DNA of 64,000 bases from Dirofilaria immitis. Taxonomy: Eukaryota > Nematoda > Chromadorea > Rhabditida > Onchocercidae. Positions 23,458 to 35,402 of the stretch are shown here, piece after piece. Positions within the stretch are counted from its first letter, which is position 1, and each line of letters starts with the position of its first letter. Under the pieces are notes generated by a model. It had not been told where the DNA came from and searched no databases. It saw only the letters and a program-made list of their open reading frames with translations. The DNA is taken from NCBI GenBank assembly GCA_024305405.1, contig JAKNDB010000086.1:1363001-1427000 (forward strand), read 5' to 3'. A program made the translations under genes and the position numbers.

Positions 23458-26400
23458 TCATTCTTCTCTTAGCGATACGGACAATATGCCAGTTTTATGT
23501 GGCGTACTTTGTGGTACTTCACCACTGAATACGATCAGATCGTCAACTGATATCTGTTAAATTTAATGCCATTTTAATTTAATTTAATTATTATGTATAT
23601 TTTAAAACTATTCATGTATTAGTATAATGAAAATACATGTGAAACAAAAATATATTCAAATATATAAACATATGTGAACCAAAATATCTGAAGTATGTGA
23701 AAGATTAACATTCAAAAATATGTTTGATAATTAAGTACATTAAAAATATATGCAAGAAGGATTTCTACGTCTACGAATAGAGTTTTCCTTAATTCAGAAA
23801 ATTAGGATTTAATGTTACATTTTCTGTTGCTTTACAAACTTTGAGAGGATGATCCAATTTATAGGAAGTTTCTTATTTTCTCATTAAAATAATTTATTAA
23901 ATATGTAACGAACAGTGATAAGTCGTGCTCCACGTTCTGGTGTCTTCCGATAGTTGTAGACATTGATATGTGATACGTAAGTTGGAATATCAAATATAAC
24001 AAATACCCTTGCATAACGATTAGGCAAAATTGGCGTCAACCACATGTGTGATGAACTAAAATTTTCAACAAATTATGAAAATTAAAACATAATTTTCATA
24101 ATTTTTTCCTCTTGTTTTCATAATTTTCACAAAAATATCCAATCTACAACGATTTCGAACTAATCAACAGTCCGTATTTAAGTATTACACGTTTTTAAAT
24201 GTCATAGCATCATGAGATTTGATAAAAGGCAAACAGAAAAGGAACTTTTTGGTATCATTGCAACCATCAATAAGTTTATCACTTGTTCGCGGATCATCAT
24301 TAACGTTCGGCAATATATTTACACTTTCCGGGAATGCTGCCAGGTCTATGAAATTGTATTTCTAATTGATGTATTTTTATAAAGTTTGGTAATATAGTAA
24401 GTGGCTCATGGAACAAATAGTTATTTCGATTTGCTAGAATTTAAAAAATTTTTCATTCTACCACTACTGTAAGCTAGAGCAAAAAACATTATCCATATGA
24501 AAAATAATTGTTATATCAATGTATAATTAAACTTTGTGGGAGAAGTTTGATAAGTTCCTCATGATGATTATAAAATTCGATTCCGTTGAGACCAATATAG
24601 TATTCATCACCCCAGCTGCAATGCAATCGCAATTGATATATAACTGCAAAATATAGTATTTTGAAGACGGGCAGTAGACATAAAATCATTTCATTGAATT
24701 TCAAAAATTTGACTTGGTAAATGTAAACATCTAGAAAGAAGCATGTAAATAATTAACAATGATTTTGAGAAATAGCATTATTGAAAAAATGATAATCTCA
24801 AAGACACTGTCACTAACATCCATTAATAGAATGTGTTTGTGGTCTGGATATTGGTTTATAAAGAATGCATTTGTTAAAAATGATATCTTGTACGTAATCG
24901 AAATGAATATATCCTGAAATTTCTATTGTCACAGAAAATTCTTTACCAATAACTGCTGATGTTTAAAGGAGATAACGGTTTCAATAATAAAAAAGAGTAG
25001 CTAAATGAGTGAAAAAAGAATAATTTAGCATTTTTTTTTATTTTTAACATAGCGAGAAAAATTCAAGTATGCATATATAGAGAAAGATATGGAATGTCGC
25101 TTCTTCAGTAAAATTATGGAAAACCTGGAGCTTTCCTTAACAATATGGGTCCTTGAAGTACTTTTGCCATTTACATATATTTGGATGCAACGCACTCCTG
25201 CATATGACATCTCCGGTGAAGCATTGTAGTTCCACATGCAGATACCTAATGGATTCAAAAATTGATATTCATCTTTAGAAGGATGAAAATGTAATGAAGA
25301 TTAAATTATTAATAATTTATTCCTATAATTACTGCATTTTTAGATTTCAAGAAAAGATTGCACATTTTAAAATCAATTTCTTCTAAAATGTCACTCTTCT
25401 TAATTATTCCATGTGTGGAATCTGTTCTAATACTTCTTTTACCAATCGTTTGCACTAACGCTAACATATGCACCTGAAACGATGACAGGCTCTGCGAATG
25501 TTACTGTTATTCGTACTGGTGGTGAATTACGTGAATATGACGTAAGCCACATATCTTCCCTGCTTCGTGTTAAATTCTTCCCATTCAACAATCTAAATCC
25601 TGGATCTTATCTAATTACGAATATTTAGCACCTAAACAGAAATAAAACAGAAACAAATATAATTTATAAATTTCGAGAAACAAAATAAATACAATGCTTT
25701 GTAATGGTTAACTAAAATGCTTGCATATTTTACACATTATTAAATTTCAAAGAGATTATTAGCTCTATACGAAGAGGTAAAAGAGTTCTTGAGGAAACGA
25801 TTTATTAATTTGAAGATATGAAATGTTAAGCACTGAGCCATTGCCAGTTATTCTCAACCTAATTGAAAGTGTCGAATAAATACTTAATTTTTTTTGTCAT
25901 ACACAATATTCTTAATATAACATTTTTTCAACAAATATCAAATAGTAATGCAACAAGAAATATTTAATAAGATGATAAAGACCTATAAGAAGTTTGTGTG
26001 GCACTAGAAGCTGTTATACTGCAATCCAAACTATCCAAAACGATACCGTGCGGACCGAGAAATTGTAAACCAGTTAAGCCGATGCAATCAGGTGCACCCC
26101 AGTTTTCCAGAAGCTCCATATGAAATACTGAAAAATATTTGTGGAGCGGAATTTTAATAGAAAAGATTTATGTCTTAAAAACAGTCAAACAAATGTTTTA
26201 TTTCCATTTCATAAAATTTTATACGCCAGCAGGCTACTGATTAATTTATATAAATTTTATAATAGATTCAAAAAGCGTAGTGCTTGGAGATGTCGAAAGC
26301 AAGCAGTAAATCCATTATTCTAGCATATTATAATAACTTCGTAGTATTTTTCATTTTAATGAATTGACGAGACATAGTGAAAAAAGAAATTTGTTACAGT

Positions 26401-29400
26401 AGAATTTATTGTTACAATTATTTGTTCATAGAATTCTGATAAAATATATTAATTTTGCAGATATAGTTAGCTTTAGCACTTATTATCGGCAATGTTTTAT
26501 ATTTTATAAATCACTTTAAGTTAAATAAGAATTGTCATAAATTTCAAATAGAATAATTTCGTTTGTTGTTTTCCAGTTCTCGATAAATTTTTAATACCTT
26601 TAAGTAAAGGAAGGCCAATATCTTCCTGTCCTGTTTCCGTCTTACCACTTTCCGTTTTATTTTTTCTTTCTGCACTGCAGTTAATAGCAGATAGTTCTGG
26701 TGCAGCTTCTTCAATATTAATATTTGTTAATTGGTGATCATTGGATCGTGTTATGTTTTGAACTTTAGGTTTTCGATCACCAGTGGTTGGTCGATGAGCA
26801 CTTGGTGCATTTGACATTCTTATTCTTGATGACGTTTCCATTGTAGCAGAAATTGAAAGTGGTTCTTCTGTATATAATATTTTTAAAGATAATAATAAAG
26901 TGTTACACAATTTCACTCCTCATTAAGAAACTAACCAACTATGCAGTGTAAATAATGCATACACTAAAATATTTCAAATTCAATGGAAGCATTTTCTAGA
27001 AGCCAATAGCAAAGACTAAATGATCAAATTCACTGTATTTGTAATTTCCCATTCAATCATGATGGAAATCTTTAATAGTAAACAAATTAAATTAACACTA
27101 TTAATTTAATTAAATAGTCCATCGTTATTCTGAAACAAAAATAATTAATAATGTTTATTGAATACATTCATTGATTTATTCGAAGAATATCGAAACGAAA
27201 ACCTTCAAGGTCGTTGATCAATTCATGAAGATCCAAAACGCTTCGCATTATTTCATTTCCCCGTAAACACTTATCGTTTTCAGCGATTAACTCCAATATA
27301 GCATCATTTGTTGTAAATAGAATCGTCTAAATTATTTTAATGTTATATAGAACCAACTTCCCTGCATAAATGAAATTGTCGATATAAAACTGATCGTGTA
27401 TGATGTTTTTCTATGGGAGATCTTGACGGTTAAGTTCTCCAGGAGATATTTTAAAAATACTAACATCACCCATTGACTCTTTTTCACTTTCAAAAGTAAA
27501 TGCACACGATATCTCGCCCTGGAATATGGTTATACCATCCAACTCAATACGAAGATCATGGACGCCACACAATGCGTGGACGCGCGATTCGTTGTAGTTC
27601 TGCAGAAATTTCTTCATTACTTTTTTCGTAAGTCATATTGAAAATTTAATAGTTCTTCACGTTTAATTTACTGAGTTATATTTTATTTATTTTCACTTTA
27701 TAAGGCACATACTTCGTTTAATCTACACTAACAAGAAAAATATACCCAAATTCGGATCATCGCAATACTTTCTTGTTCTTTGAGATGAATTTCTATGTAT
27801 AAAAATTCTGCCAAATTGTCGTATCTGAAATTGTTACACTAAAATACGCTTACACATTTCGATATTATCTGCTTCCGCTCTTTTTTAGGGCGTCTTTTTA
27901 GTTGAGTACCTATACCTGGCAGACCACATTTTACCCGGATCATTAGTAGATAGATTTGCTTCTCCATTCTTAAATACATTGTTCAAAGAACCACGTGTTA
28001 TACTTGCATTTGTTTTCATCTGCAACTTAATTCTGCTTACAATCGTTTAAAATGCATTTGTTTTGAAGTATCAATTTAAATATAAGCATAAATTATTATC
28101 AATTTGAACAATCTGTGTTTGTAAAATAATTGCTGCTCTTGCCTGATACAATATCGATTATCACATCATTTCAAGAACAAAAGAAATCAGAAAATTAATA
28201 TTACTTACTTCGTTGATCTGCGGTCTCTGACCAACCGCGTTAAATAGTTCGATTGTGTTCAGACCAATGAAGTGAGGATCATCCCAAGAACTGCATAGGA
28301 TGAATCGAAAGAGCTCACCTCGTGGGAGCTCCGGAATCGCAAAATCATAACTTAAATTGAAATCGAAATAACGTCGTATGATTAGAGTGATGGCAAAACA
28401 TAGATAAGTAATAATAGTTTATGATTCCTTAAAGACTACGGCAGTTGGAAAAATTTTGAAGTTTTAATGTAATAATTTATTAAAATGCAACTAGCTGAGC
28501 CACGTATATTAAAAGGTAATTTTTATACGCACGCTTCGTCTGATCCATTGCAATCAGACATACACTTCTTCATACTCATATTTCTCGACATCTTTGTTTC
28601 AGAATCTTCAATTTGCTATGCGTTCAGAATTATGTAACAAATTGGGAATGTCTTTGTGATGCACCGGATAATCGCATTTGGACAATCGGAGATTCGGCCC
28701 TGCTATCTGAATTGGAAAGGAAAATTCAATGTCAAGGATTTATCACTATTATTTCTCTTTAGGTACAATTTATTACATCACAAGTGGTTAAAAATTGTTC
28801 CGAGTAAAATCCTAACTTTTTTGAGAAATGAGATTCCGCACTTTTATTATTTTTGCAGAAACGTTCGTATTCCAGTGGACATCAACAGATGATATACAGA
28901 AAAAGATGATAAATACATTAGAGGGAAAAAATCTATCAATAATGATTTATTCGCTTGATAAATTTCCTGTTAATACTATCATTTTATAAGTATAATCAGT
29001 GGAATGTCCAGAAAGATAGTGAAAGGAAATATTAAATGTTTACTGTGAAATTAGATGAATATGGCACGATATAGTGGAAGCTCAGCGTATCACAGGTTGT
29101 GGCATGTTACCATGGACACCTTTATTTCAGTAAGTTGCTTACTTAGTAGTTGCAAATTGAAATCACCGTGATATTTTTAAGGTCCCTTTTTCTTTTAATT
29201 TCGCCGAATCATCGCAAGTACAGGCGGTTTATCTCAAGCTTACCGTCTGTGCACAGCTTTTATTTTTCGTATCAATAAGGAAATCATTCATACTCTATTT
29301 ATGCATCCATATCAAAGACTTATCAAGCTTTATGTCAGATTCAAAAACTTATCATTCCATCTTCATGGATGGTAATATGAAAGTGTGTTATTCAGCACTA

Positions 29401-30484
29401 ACAGTACGAATCTAAACAGAAATGCTCTTTTTATCAGAACTGCATAATGAAGATGAAATTTTCTTTAGCCAACTCCTGTAACTATCAAATGTCAAAATTG
29501 TGTCATCAACAACTTACTTGATCATTGGAAGATTGAAGAGACTAATTTAACATTGATTTCTATTTAATGTGATGTTTTAAACAATCATGGGGTAGCAGGA
29601 ATTAAGCTAATGGCAGTTAGATTTTCTCTTAAAGATTAAAAATATAAAAATCATGCACCGATTTCGAGTTCTTATTTGAAAAACATAAAGGCATTGTAGT
29701 TCCACATATCAACATAATTAAATTTGTCATTTACTCCAAATTGAACTAAAGTTTTGACAAATGGATCCCTCGCAGAGCGGTTTCACATAAATTCGGATAA
29801 ATGGCTCTTCATAAACTTCCGTTGTATTCGGTCCTTCGGATGTCTCATTCATATTTGGTCGCTGTCCTAATTCCATATTCAGTTCTAGATTCTTCTTCTT
29901 TTTCAATTTTTTATCGTTTAGCAAACCATTTTCTGTTGTAGCAGCCTGTTTGAATAACTGAATCATGGACTTTATACTCAGCGATACAATGCTCGTACTG
30001 AGCATTGGCTAAATTTTAAAAATTATAGTTCAACTATTAGTTTTGTTTTGAAGTTTTTAGTTAACGTTAATTCTAAATTCTACTTGAGAATTTCTCAGTT
30101 TTTTTTCCGGATCTATGCTTATTTTGACGACGTTTATGAGCTCAAAATAACAATAAAGTCAAAAATATGCATAGAATATTTGTTTCAGATTTTGAAAATA
30201 TAAGCAAATTTACTTCAGGTTCCTGATTATCATCATCTTTAATGTTGTCTTTTATTGCTACTGGCGAATAAATAATCTGCTCATCTGGATCAGTAATTGT
30301 TAACACCGGTGGTTTAATCCAGTTATCCAACGTCATACCAGGTATCATCCGATGTAACATCTCTTTACTTTTCACATTCACGTATTGCTCATTTTGATAT
30401 TTAATATATTCCAACTCCGCTGATCGATGCAGAGCTTCGGTTGGAAAAATATTTGATTTCTTTATCAAATTCTTTTTATAATCT
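23458..30484 (-). CDS. KATNIP: Katanin-interacting protein (KATNIP / KIAA0556 homologue)
   Basis: Large basal-body/ciliary protein, linked to Joubert syndrome in humans. The C-terminal half shows three related repeat blocks, each with a W-x-D/A-x2-x-IGL motif. These are SSWDDPHFIGLNTIELFN (about 28260), ENWGAPDCIGLTGLQFLG (about 26070) and SWGDEYYIGLNGIEFYN (about 24590). Each is followed by a WNYN-type motif: NYNESRVHALCGVHDLRI (27540), MWNYNASPEMSYAGVRCI (25210) and NYRKTPERGARLIT (23920). Other segments are LSTNDPGKMWSARYR (27920), LIAENDKCLRGNEIMRSVLD (27250), a low-complexity linker (26600-26840), SRAESPIVQMRLSGASQRHS (28640-28716), a charged exon (29734-30000) and NWIKPPVLTITDPDEQIIYS (30218-30484). 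The last exon is 23458-23553, with stop at 23458. At least 12 exons. The true 5' end lies above 30484 and was not found. Confidence 0.9.
24071..24103. repeat. Perfect 14-bp inverted repeat
   Basis: Left arm aattatgaaaatta (24071-24084), loop aaaca, right arm taattttcataatt (24090-24103), in a KATNIP intron next to the 24055 acceptor. AT-rich, so chance is possible. Confidence 0.8.
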
Positions 30485-32602
30485 GTAATATAAATATAGT
30501 AAACTGATGGCTATTTCATTATCATAATGACTTTCGCACAACACTGTTCAAAATGTGCAAAATGTTTTAAAGATAAATTATTCATTGCTTGATAAGAAAT
30601 ACAAAGACAAAATATGAAAATTTTGTTACATCGTTGAAATTCTGTTTAAATAAAAAAGATTCAAAAGAACGAGCAAAAAGAAATGGCAACCTTTGATTTC
30701 ATTAAAATAAGCAAAACGTCCAAATACGACTGATAAGAAAATGTGAAACAAAATGAACAGCATAAACAGCATAGATTTTGATTTCACTGAAAGATGTGAT
30801 AAAGTTGTGTGTAAATAGCTATTACAATAATTCGCGATAGTTACTGTCCAAATTATAGCATCTATGGTATTATGCTCTTACTTTTCAATGATTTAGTAAA
30901 GCAACATCAAAAGAACCGGCAATCGAGAATAATGATGACCAAAAATTGAAGAAGAATCTAAGCTGCTGAATTACTTGATCCATGGTTTTTTCTTGGATAG
31001 GATTTGTCGAAGCATAAAAAAGTAAAATTAGCAAAAGGGAATCTGAGTACAGATTTTTTTCTCTTCTTCTTCAGAATAAACACAAAGCAAAACTGAGAAT
31101 ACTTTGCAATGTTGAATATGCTATTTTCATCAAACTCAGCAATCATTACTTTTATTCAATTGAAATATTTCAATATGAAAAGTTGAATGGAAGATTGATC
31201 AATTAATGCGAATATGAGCTATTGGTTTAAATTAATGAGGAATTAATAAAACTAAACAGTAGATTGAGATGGATGAGTTGTAAATTGAGAATGGAATGGA
31301 ATGGTGAGAAGGAAGAGAGAAAGTTTTGATTTGAATGATTCATTCAGGTAATGTTTTTCATTAATTGGCTATCGATGACTCAGCCGAATGACACAAGATG
31401 AAAAATGAGAAATGCAATTTTAGCAGAGAAGACAGAAATGTAGCAAATCGAGAGTGGCATAATTAATCAATAAACTCTAGGATTTAAAACAAATTCCCAA
31501 AATCTCCTAAAATTAATTTGAATGAAATTTCTCGAAGTTATTTTCTTCATCCCAATTGACAGTATCTGTTGATAAAACCTTGGCATACGATGCTTCTTTC
31601 TATTAATAACAATAACTTAATTAAGGCAATCAAATTTTATCAACGACTGCAATCACTGCTAATATTTCCTGTTGCTGCAGTATACTTCATTTTTGGAATG
31701 TGAAAAATAGAAATTTTAAATCCATTTTTGAATTATCATATAGTAACGATAATGACATCATTACAAACTGATTTAATTTGAGTGATGCTGTCTCTCACTG
31801 ATCTTTAATTCTCATTGCCATTTAATGACTCGAATAGTTCCCATCGAGCACCTAGCATTTTTCGGATTGCTGTTGCGTTCTTTCCGTTTTCTCGGGGAAG
31901 ATTTGTCGAACTTGCTGTAAAAACAATAGTGGTCGATCACAGATGTTTCTTGATTTAATAGCTCCGGTATAAAACCAATGCAAAAAATAAAACCCGCATT
32001 TTTATTGGCCATGTAAATTAATATCTTTCTGAATGTCTAAAAATATCCAGAAAGATTCAGGAGATGAAAGTATTTAAAGAACAATATTATTATTGATATT
32101 GCATGCTATGCAATATCAATAATACGGTAATGATACTATATTTCTTTGCCATAGATTAATTGCAGTGAAACCAACTTTATAAAATAATTTTAATTCTTTT
32201 TTTCTTGTTGAAATTCTTTGTCCGCTTGTCGATTAATGCGTTTACTAATTTCTTCCAATTTATTTTGCTTCATTCGTGCCTTTTTCTCTGTTTTCGTATG
32301 CTGCAGAATTGTATCGCAAAATTTCGTAGTTGCAAAAACAGACAAAAATTTACTAATTTATTTAGTGATTTTTGTGAACATATAAATAAATAAGAATTTA
32401 TTCTTATCGAAATGTGGGCATAATATTATAATTTTGATTAAGCTTTTTTTGCATGTTGCGGCAATAATTTCACTTTGTGCAAAAGAATTGATAAATTAAA
32501 ATAAACAATTTTGATCATTTTCCATTATTAATCATTTCAATTGTTCATAGTAAAGATAATGCAAAGCTTTATACTTTTAGATTTAACCTTCCAATAAACT
32601 AA
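30485..32602. other. Upstream KATNIP / downstream membrane-gene spacer with possible stray exons
   Basis: Two short minus-strand stretches look coding but are not tied to a gene. At about 32193-32303, after a 'ttctgcag' acceptor, a Lys-rich tail reads KARMKQNKLEEISKRINRQA and ends in a stop. At 31806-31920, after 'tttttacag', one of three frames reads NATAIRKMLGARWELFESLN and ends in a stop. Either could be 5' KATNIP, a 3' exon of the membrane gene, or chance. A 17-bp hairpin lies at 32088-32124. Confidence 0.3.
32088..32124. repeat. Perfect 17-bp hairpin, 3-base loop
   Basis: Left arm tattattgatattgcat (32088-32104), loop gct, right arm its exact reverse complement (32108-32124). Intergenic. 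Too short for a standard pre-miRNA. Confidence 0.9.
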
Positions 32603-34098
32603 TTAATTGGAATAATAAACAGAAATAAAAATACGACGAACATTTTGGATTAAGTTGAGATCGGATGAACTTGTTGCTTGAATGGTTAGTGCAAGTGTTG
32701 AAGTTGTATGATCCGTCATTTTATGTAATTCTTCAGAAGATGTATTCAAAGACATTTGTTGGCCTTGTTGTTGTGATTGCTGTTTCTCTTGTTGCTTCTG
32801 TTTTTGCTTTTTCTCTTTGTACAATAGCAAAGTATTCCGATTATGATCACCATGGTAGCAGTAACCGCTATAATAATTAGTAGAATAAACCACTTCATTC
32901 TTGGCTTCATACTATTCTTCTTTTTGTCTGTAGCAGTAGCTAAGTAATAAATAATGAAAGAAAGGAATACTACTATTTACTAGTTATACGATGACTAATT
33001 GATCAGTAAAACAATACTGAGGAAGCGAAATAACTGTTCTACTTCTATCATTTCTCGAAAGAGTATGATCTCAGTAAATTAGACTGTTAAACGTAAAAAT
33101 TATATCATTTGATTTACTCTTAATTGTGTCATATAGCAAATTATTTTTTCTTCTTATGCATTACATGAAGTAATATTTTTATAACTCATTTATATATGTA
33201 TTTATCATATGATATCTTTGAAATTGGTTATAACTCGAAGTAGCTTCAATTTTCGAATAAAACAGATCATTATACCATACTGCCAATGTCAATAAGATCA
33301 ACAAGATGTGTATTTCGATCAAAAATCTATACATCAAATTAAAAGTAATTACTTTCATTACAGTTGATTAACAGCCATTTTACAGTTTCTTCATTTACGT
33401 CTTCAACGATACTTAATTTGCACAATTCATGTGACTGCAATTATATCAGTAAAATTTTACAATAACTCTCAATTTGCAGCATTTTTCATACCCTTCGAAG
33501 TATTCCTTCTTCATAATCTTTAACAGTATTGATGATATGTACACGTAGTTCTTCAGGGATAAAATCCATAAACTGCTCATCACATTTCTCACTTACACTT
33601 AAAATTATTAAACGATTCTTTTCTCTATCAAAATATGCTCGTTTTGATATACACCGATCTATTTCTTTTTCATTTATTGCCTGCAAATATCGAGAAATCT
33701 TTAGATCTCTTACATTTGAATACTTTCAAATGATTTTAAAAAGTTGAAGTGTAAAACTAAGAAATTTGTGCTTTTGCTCTGAACTTTTTCACTTCAGATA
33801 TAAAAGAATACAAACTTATAAATACAATTCTTGTCTATAGACTTCTCAAGCATTCATAATATCTTCCACAAAATACCAACTTGCTGAACCAATTCAGAAC
33901 AACATAGATTTTATTCTTTATTTATATTATAAAAGTTTTGGTGATCATGGTATCTTCAGATGCAAAATTTGCTTTATTTTTATAATCGAATTCTTTTAAG
34001 TCATGATCTATTCTCAAAAGACTCACAACTACACGAACTCCAAGCTGATGGTGAGCATCAGCGAAAATGACCATCATCAAAATATAAAACAACCGCAT
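32603..34098 (-). CDS. Putative type I single-pass membrane protein
   Basis: I do not recognise the family. The start at 34098 opens a signal peptide, MRLFYILMMVIFADA, before a donor near 34045. Exon 2 (about 33493-33681) encodes a soluble domain with KEIDRCISKRAYFDREKN and CDEQFMDFIPEELRVHIINT. A third exon (about 33345-33437) gives SHELCKLSIVEDVNEETVKW. The last exon (32603-32940) has a Lys-rich stop-start flank, then a membrane helix (WFILLIIIAVTATMVIIIGI), a CYCTKRK stop-transfer signal and a Gln-rich cytoplasmic tail. The tail is in a different frame from the helix; the shift falls in the A-runs near 32810-32825. Topology is inferred: Cys-containing ectodomain outside, Gln-rich tail inside. 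The gene is divergent from the AP-1 mu gene, sharing about 1.3 kb of upstream DNA. Confidence 0.6.
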
Positions 34099-35380
34099 GA
34101 AAACATGAGAAAAATTGAAAACACTCGAACCATTTATCTAGCTGTATTTTTCATAAATTTTTTCTTAACAACGGAAATTTTGAAAGTATTTTGCATTAAA
34201 AGCAAGCTGCGAAAAGAAAAATGCTAATTTTGCAAAGTTTGAAAATCATCGAAAATTGAGTGAAAATCATTAAAAACATTATTTATGTTTATTTTCAACA
34301 GTTTTTAAATTGCATTGTTAGTCCTTCTCAACTATCGATGACTTGTTTACAACGACGGATTTTTCCAAATCGATGTTGTATTTGAAATGATATAACAAAG
34401 CATGCGCCAAAACTTCTGTTAAATGTTCAATATACTCAAAATCTTCACACTTTGATTCCATAAAGAAAAAATTTCGAAGCGTGTATTTTGGATTCTAAAG
34501 CCAACATACGATATGGAACTTTGCTAATAGGTTTTCATTTCTCTAATTCATCACGTAATGAACATTACTGTTGGTTTTTAAGATATTTCTGAAAATTTAC
34601 CAGTCATAATCACTTCAGTCGTTTTTTCGGATCCATAAATTACAAATTATTTTAATTTACTGAATCAAATATTTTTAAAAATTCGCTGTTTTATAATATT
34701 TCGTAATTCCTATTCCATCTTTTACATTTTTCTCCTAATAAAGTTCAACTTAATAAATTTTCAAAATTATTCAGAATTTCATTTCTTAACTATCTTTTCG
34801 CTTCCGATGAGACTTTTCCGAATTTGCTGTTTTTTTTTTTAAAAATAACTTTAACAGAAAATTGCCGATTATGCCGATTACATCTTTAGCAATAAGTGAA
34901 AAAGAATGGAAAATTGAAGAAAATGGATAGTAGACTATTATGATACATAAATAAGAATAATAAATATATCTTTTCATTCGAAAAACATCAAAAATAGTAA
35001 AGAAATAAAATTAATTATTTCTTGTTCAAATCAACTATGAATCATAAAACGTATGAACTCGTAAATTTTTTATGTTCTTTAATTCTAAGCTTAAAATTCA
35101 GGAAAGCACAGGAAATCTGCGCAAAAAATTAGAACCCTTAGAATTGTCAATCTATTTCCAAATTAATATCACTAAATCAAAAGTTACATGAGTTGCTTGA
35201 GTTGACGAATTAGATTCATCAGAAGGGAACAGAAGAAAACAAAAGTGCTATGAGACGAAGAATTAGCAAACTGAGAATGTGTTAAATCTGTAAACCTAAA
35301 TGAACAGCTACTAAGAGCATGAGGAGGGCTTCGAGTTATAAGGCGTTGGGAAGGTTTGGGTGAGTTCATGCAATTGATAG
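34099..35380. other. Divergent promoter region
   Basis: This lies between the start codons of the membrane protein (-) and AP-1 mu (+). No exon is seen. Short frames on both strands are AT-rich and unlike protein. Confidence 0.4.
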
Positions 35381-35391
35381 CTTTTTTTTAG
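35381..35391 (+). promoter_or_regulatory. Candidate trans-splice acceptor for AP-1 mu
   Basis: The motif 'cttttttttag' ends at 35391, 11 bases before the ATG at 35403, with no upstream coding exon. This is the spacing expected for spliced-leader addition in nematodes. Confidence 0.45.
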
Positions 35392-35402
35392 AGCTGGAAA
35401 CA

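Noticed and set aside
28590..28763. Plus-strand exon-like frame (NWECLCDAPDNRIWTIGDSA)
   Set aside because: The minus strand here carries a KATNIP exon candidate with proper splice borders; the plus frame has no partner exons.
31840..31930. Similarity between FDKSSPRK (31.9 kb) and FDKSYPRK (31.0 kb) as a duplicated exon
   Set aside because: Only about 11 identical bases (ttcgacaaatc) are shared; flanks differ, so chance is likely.
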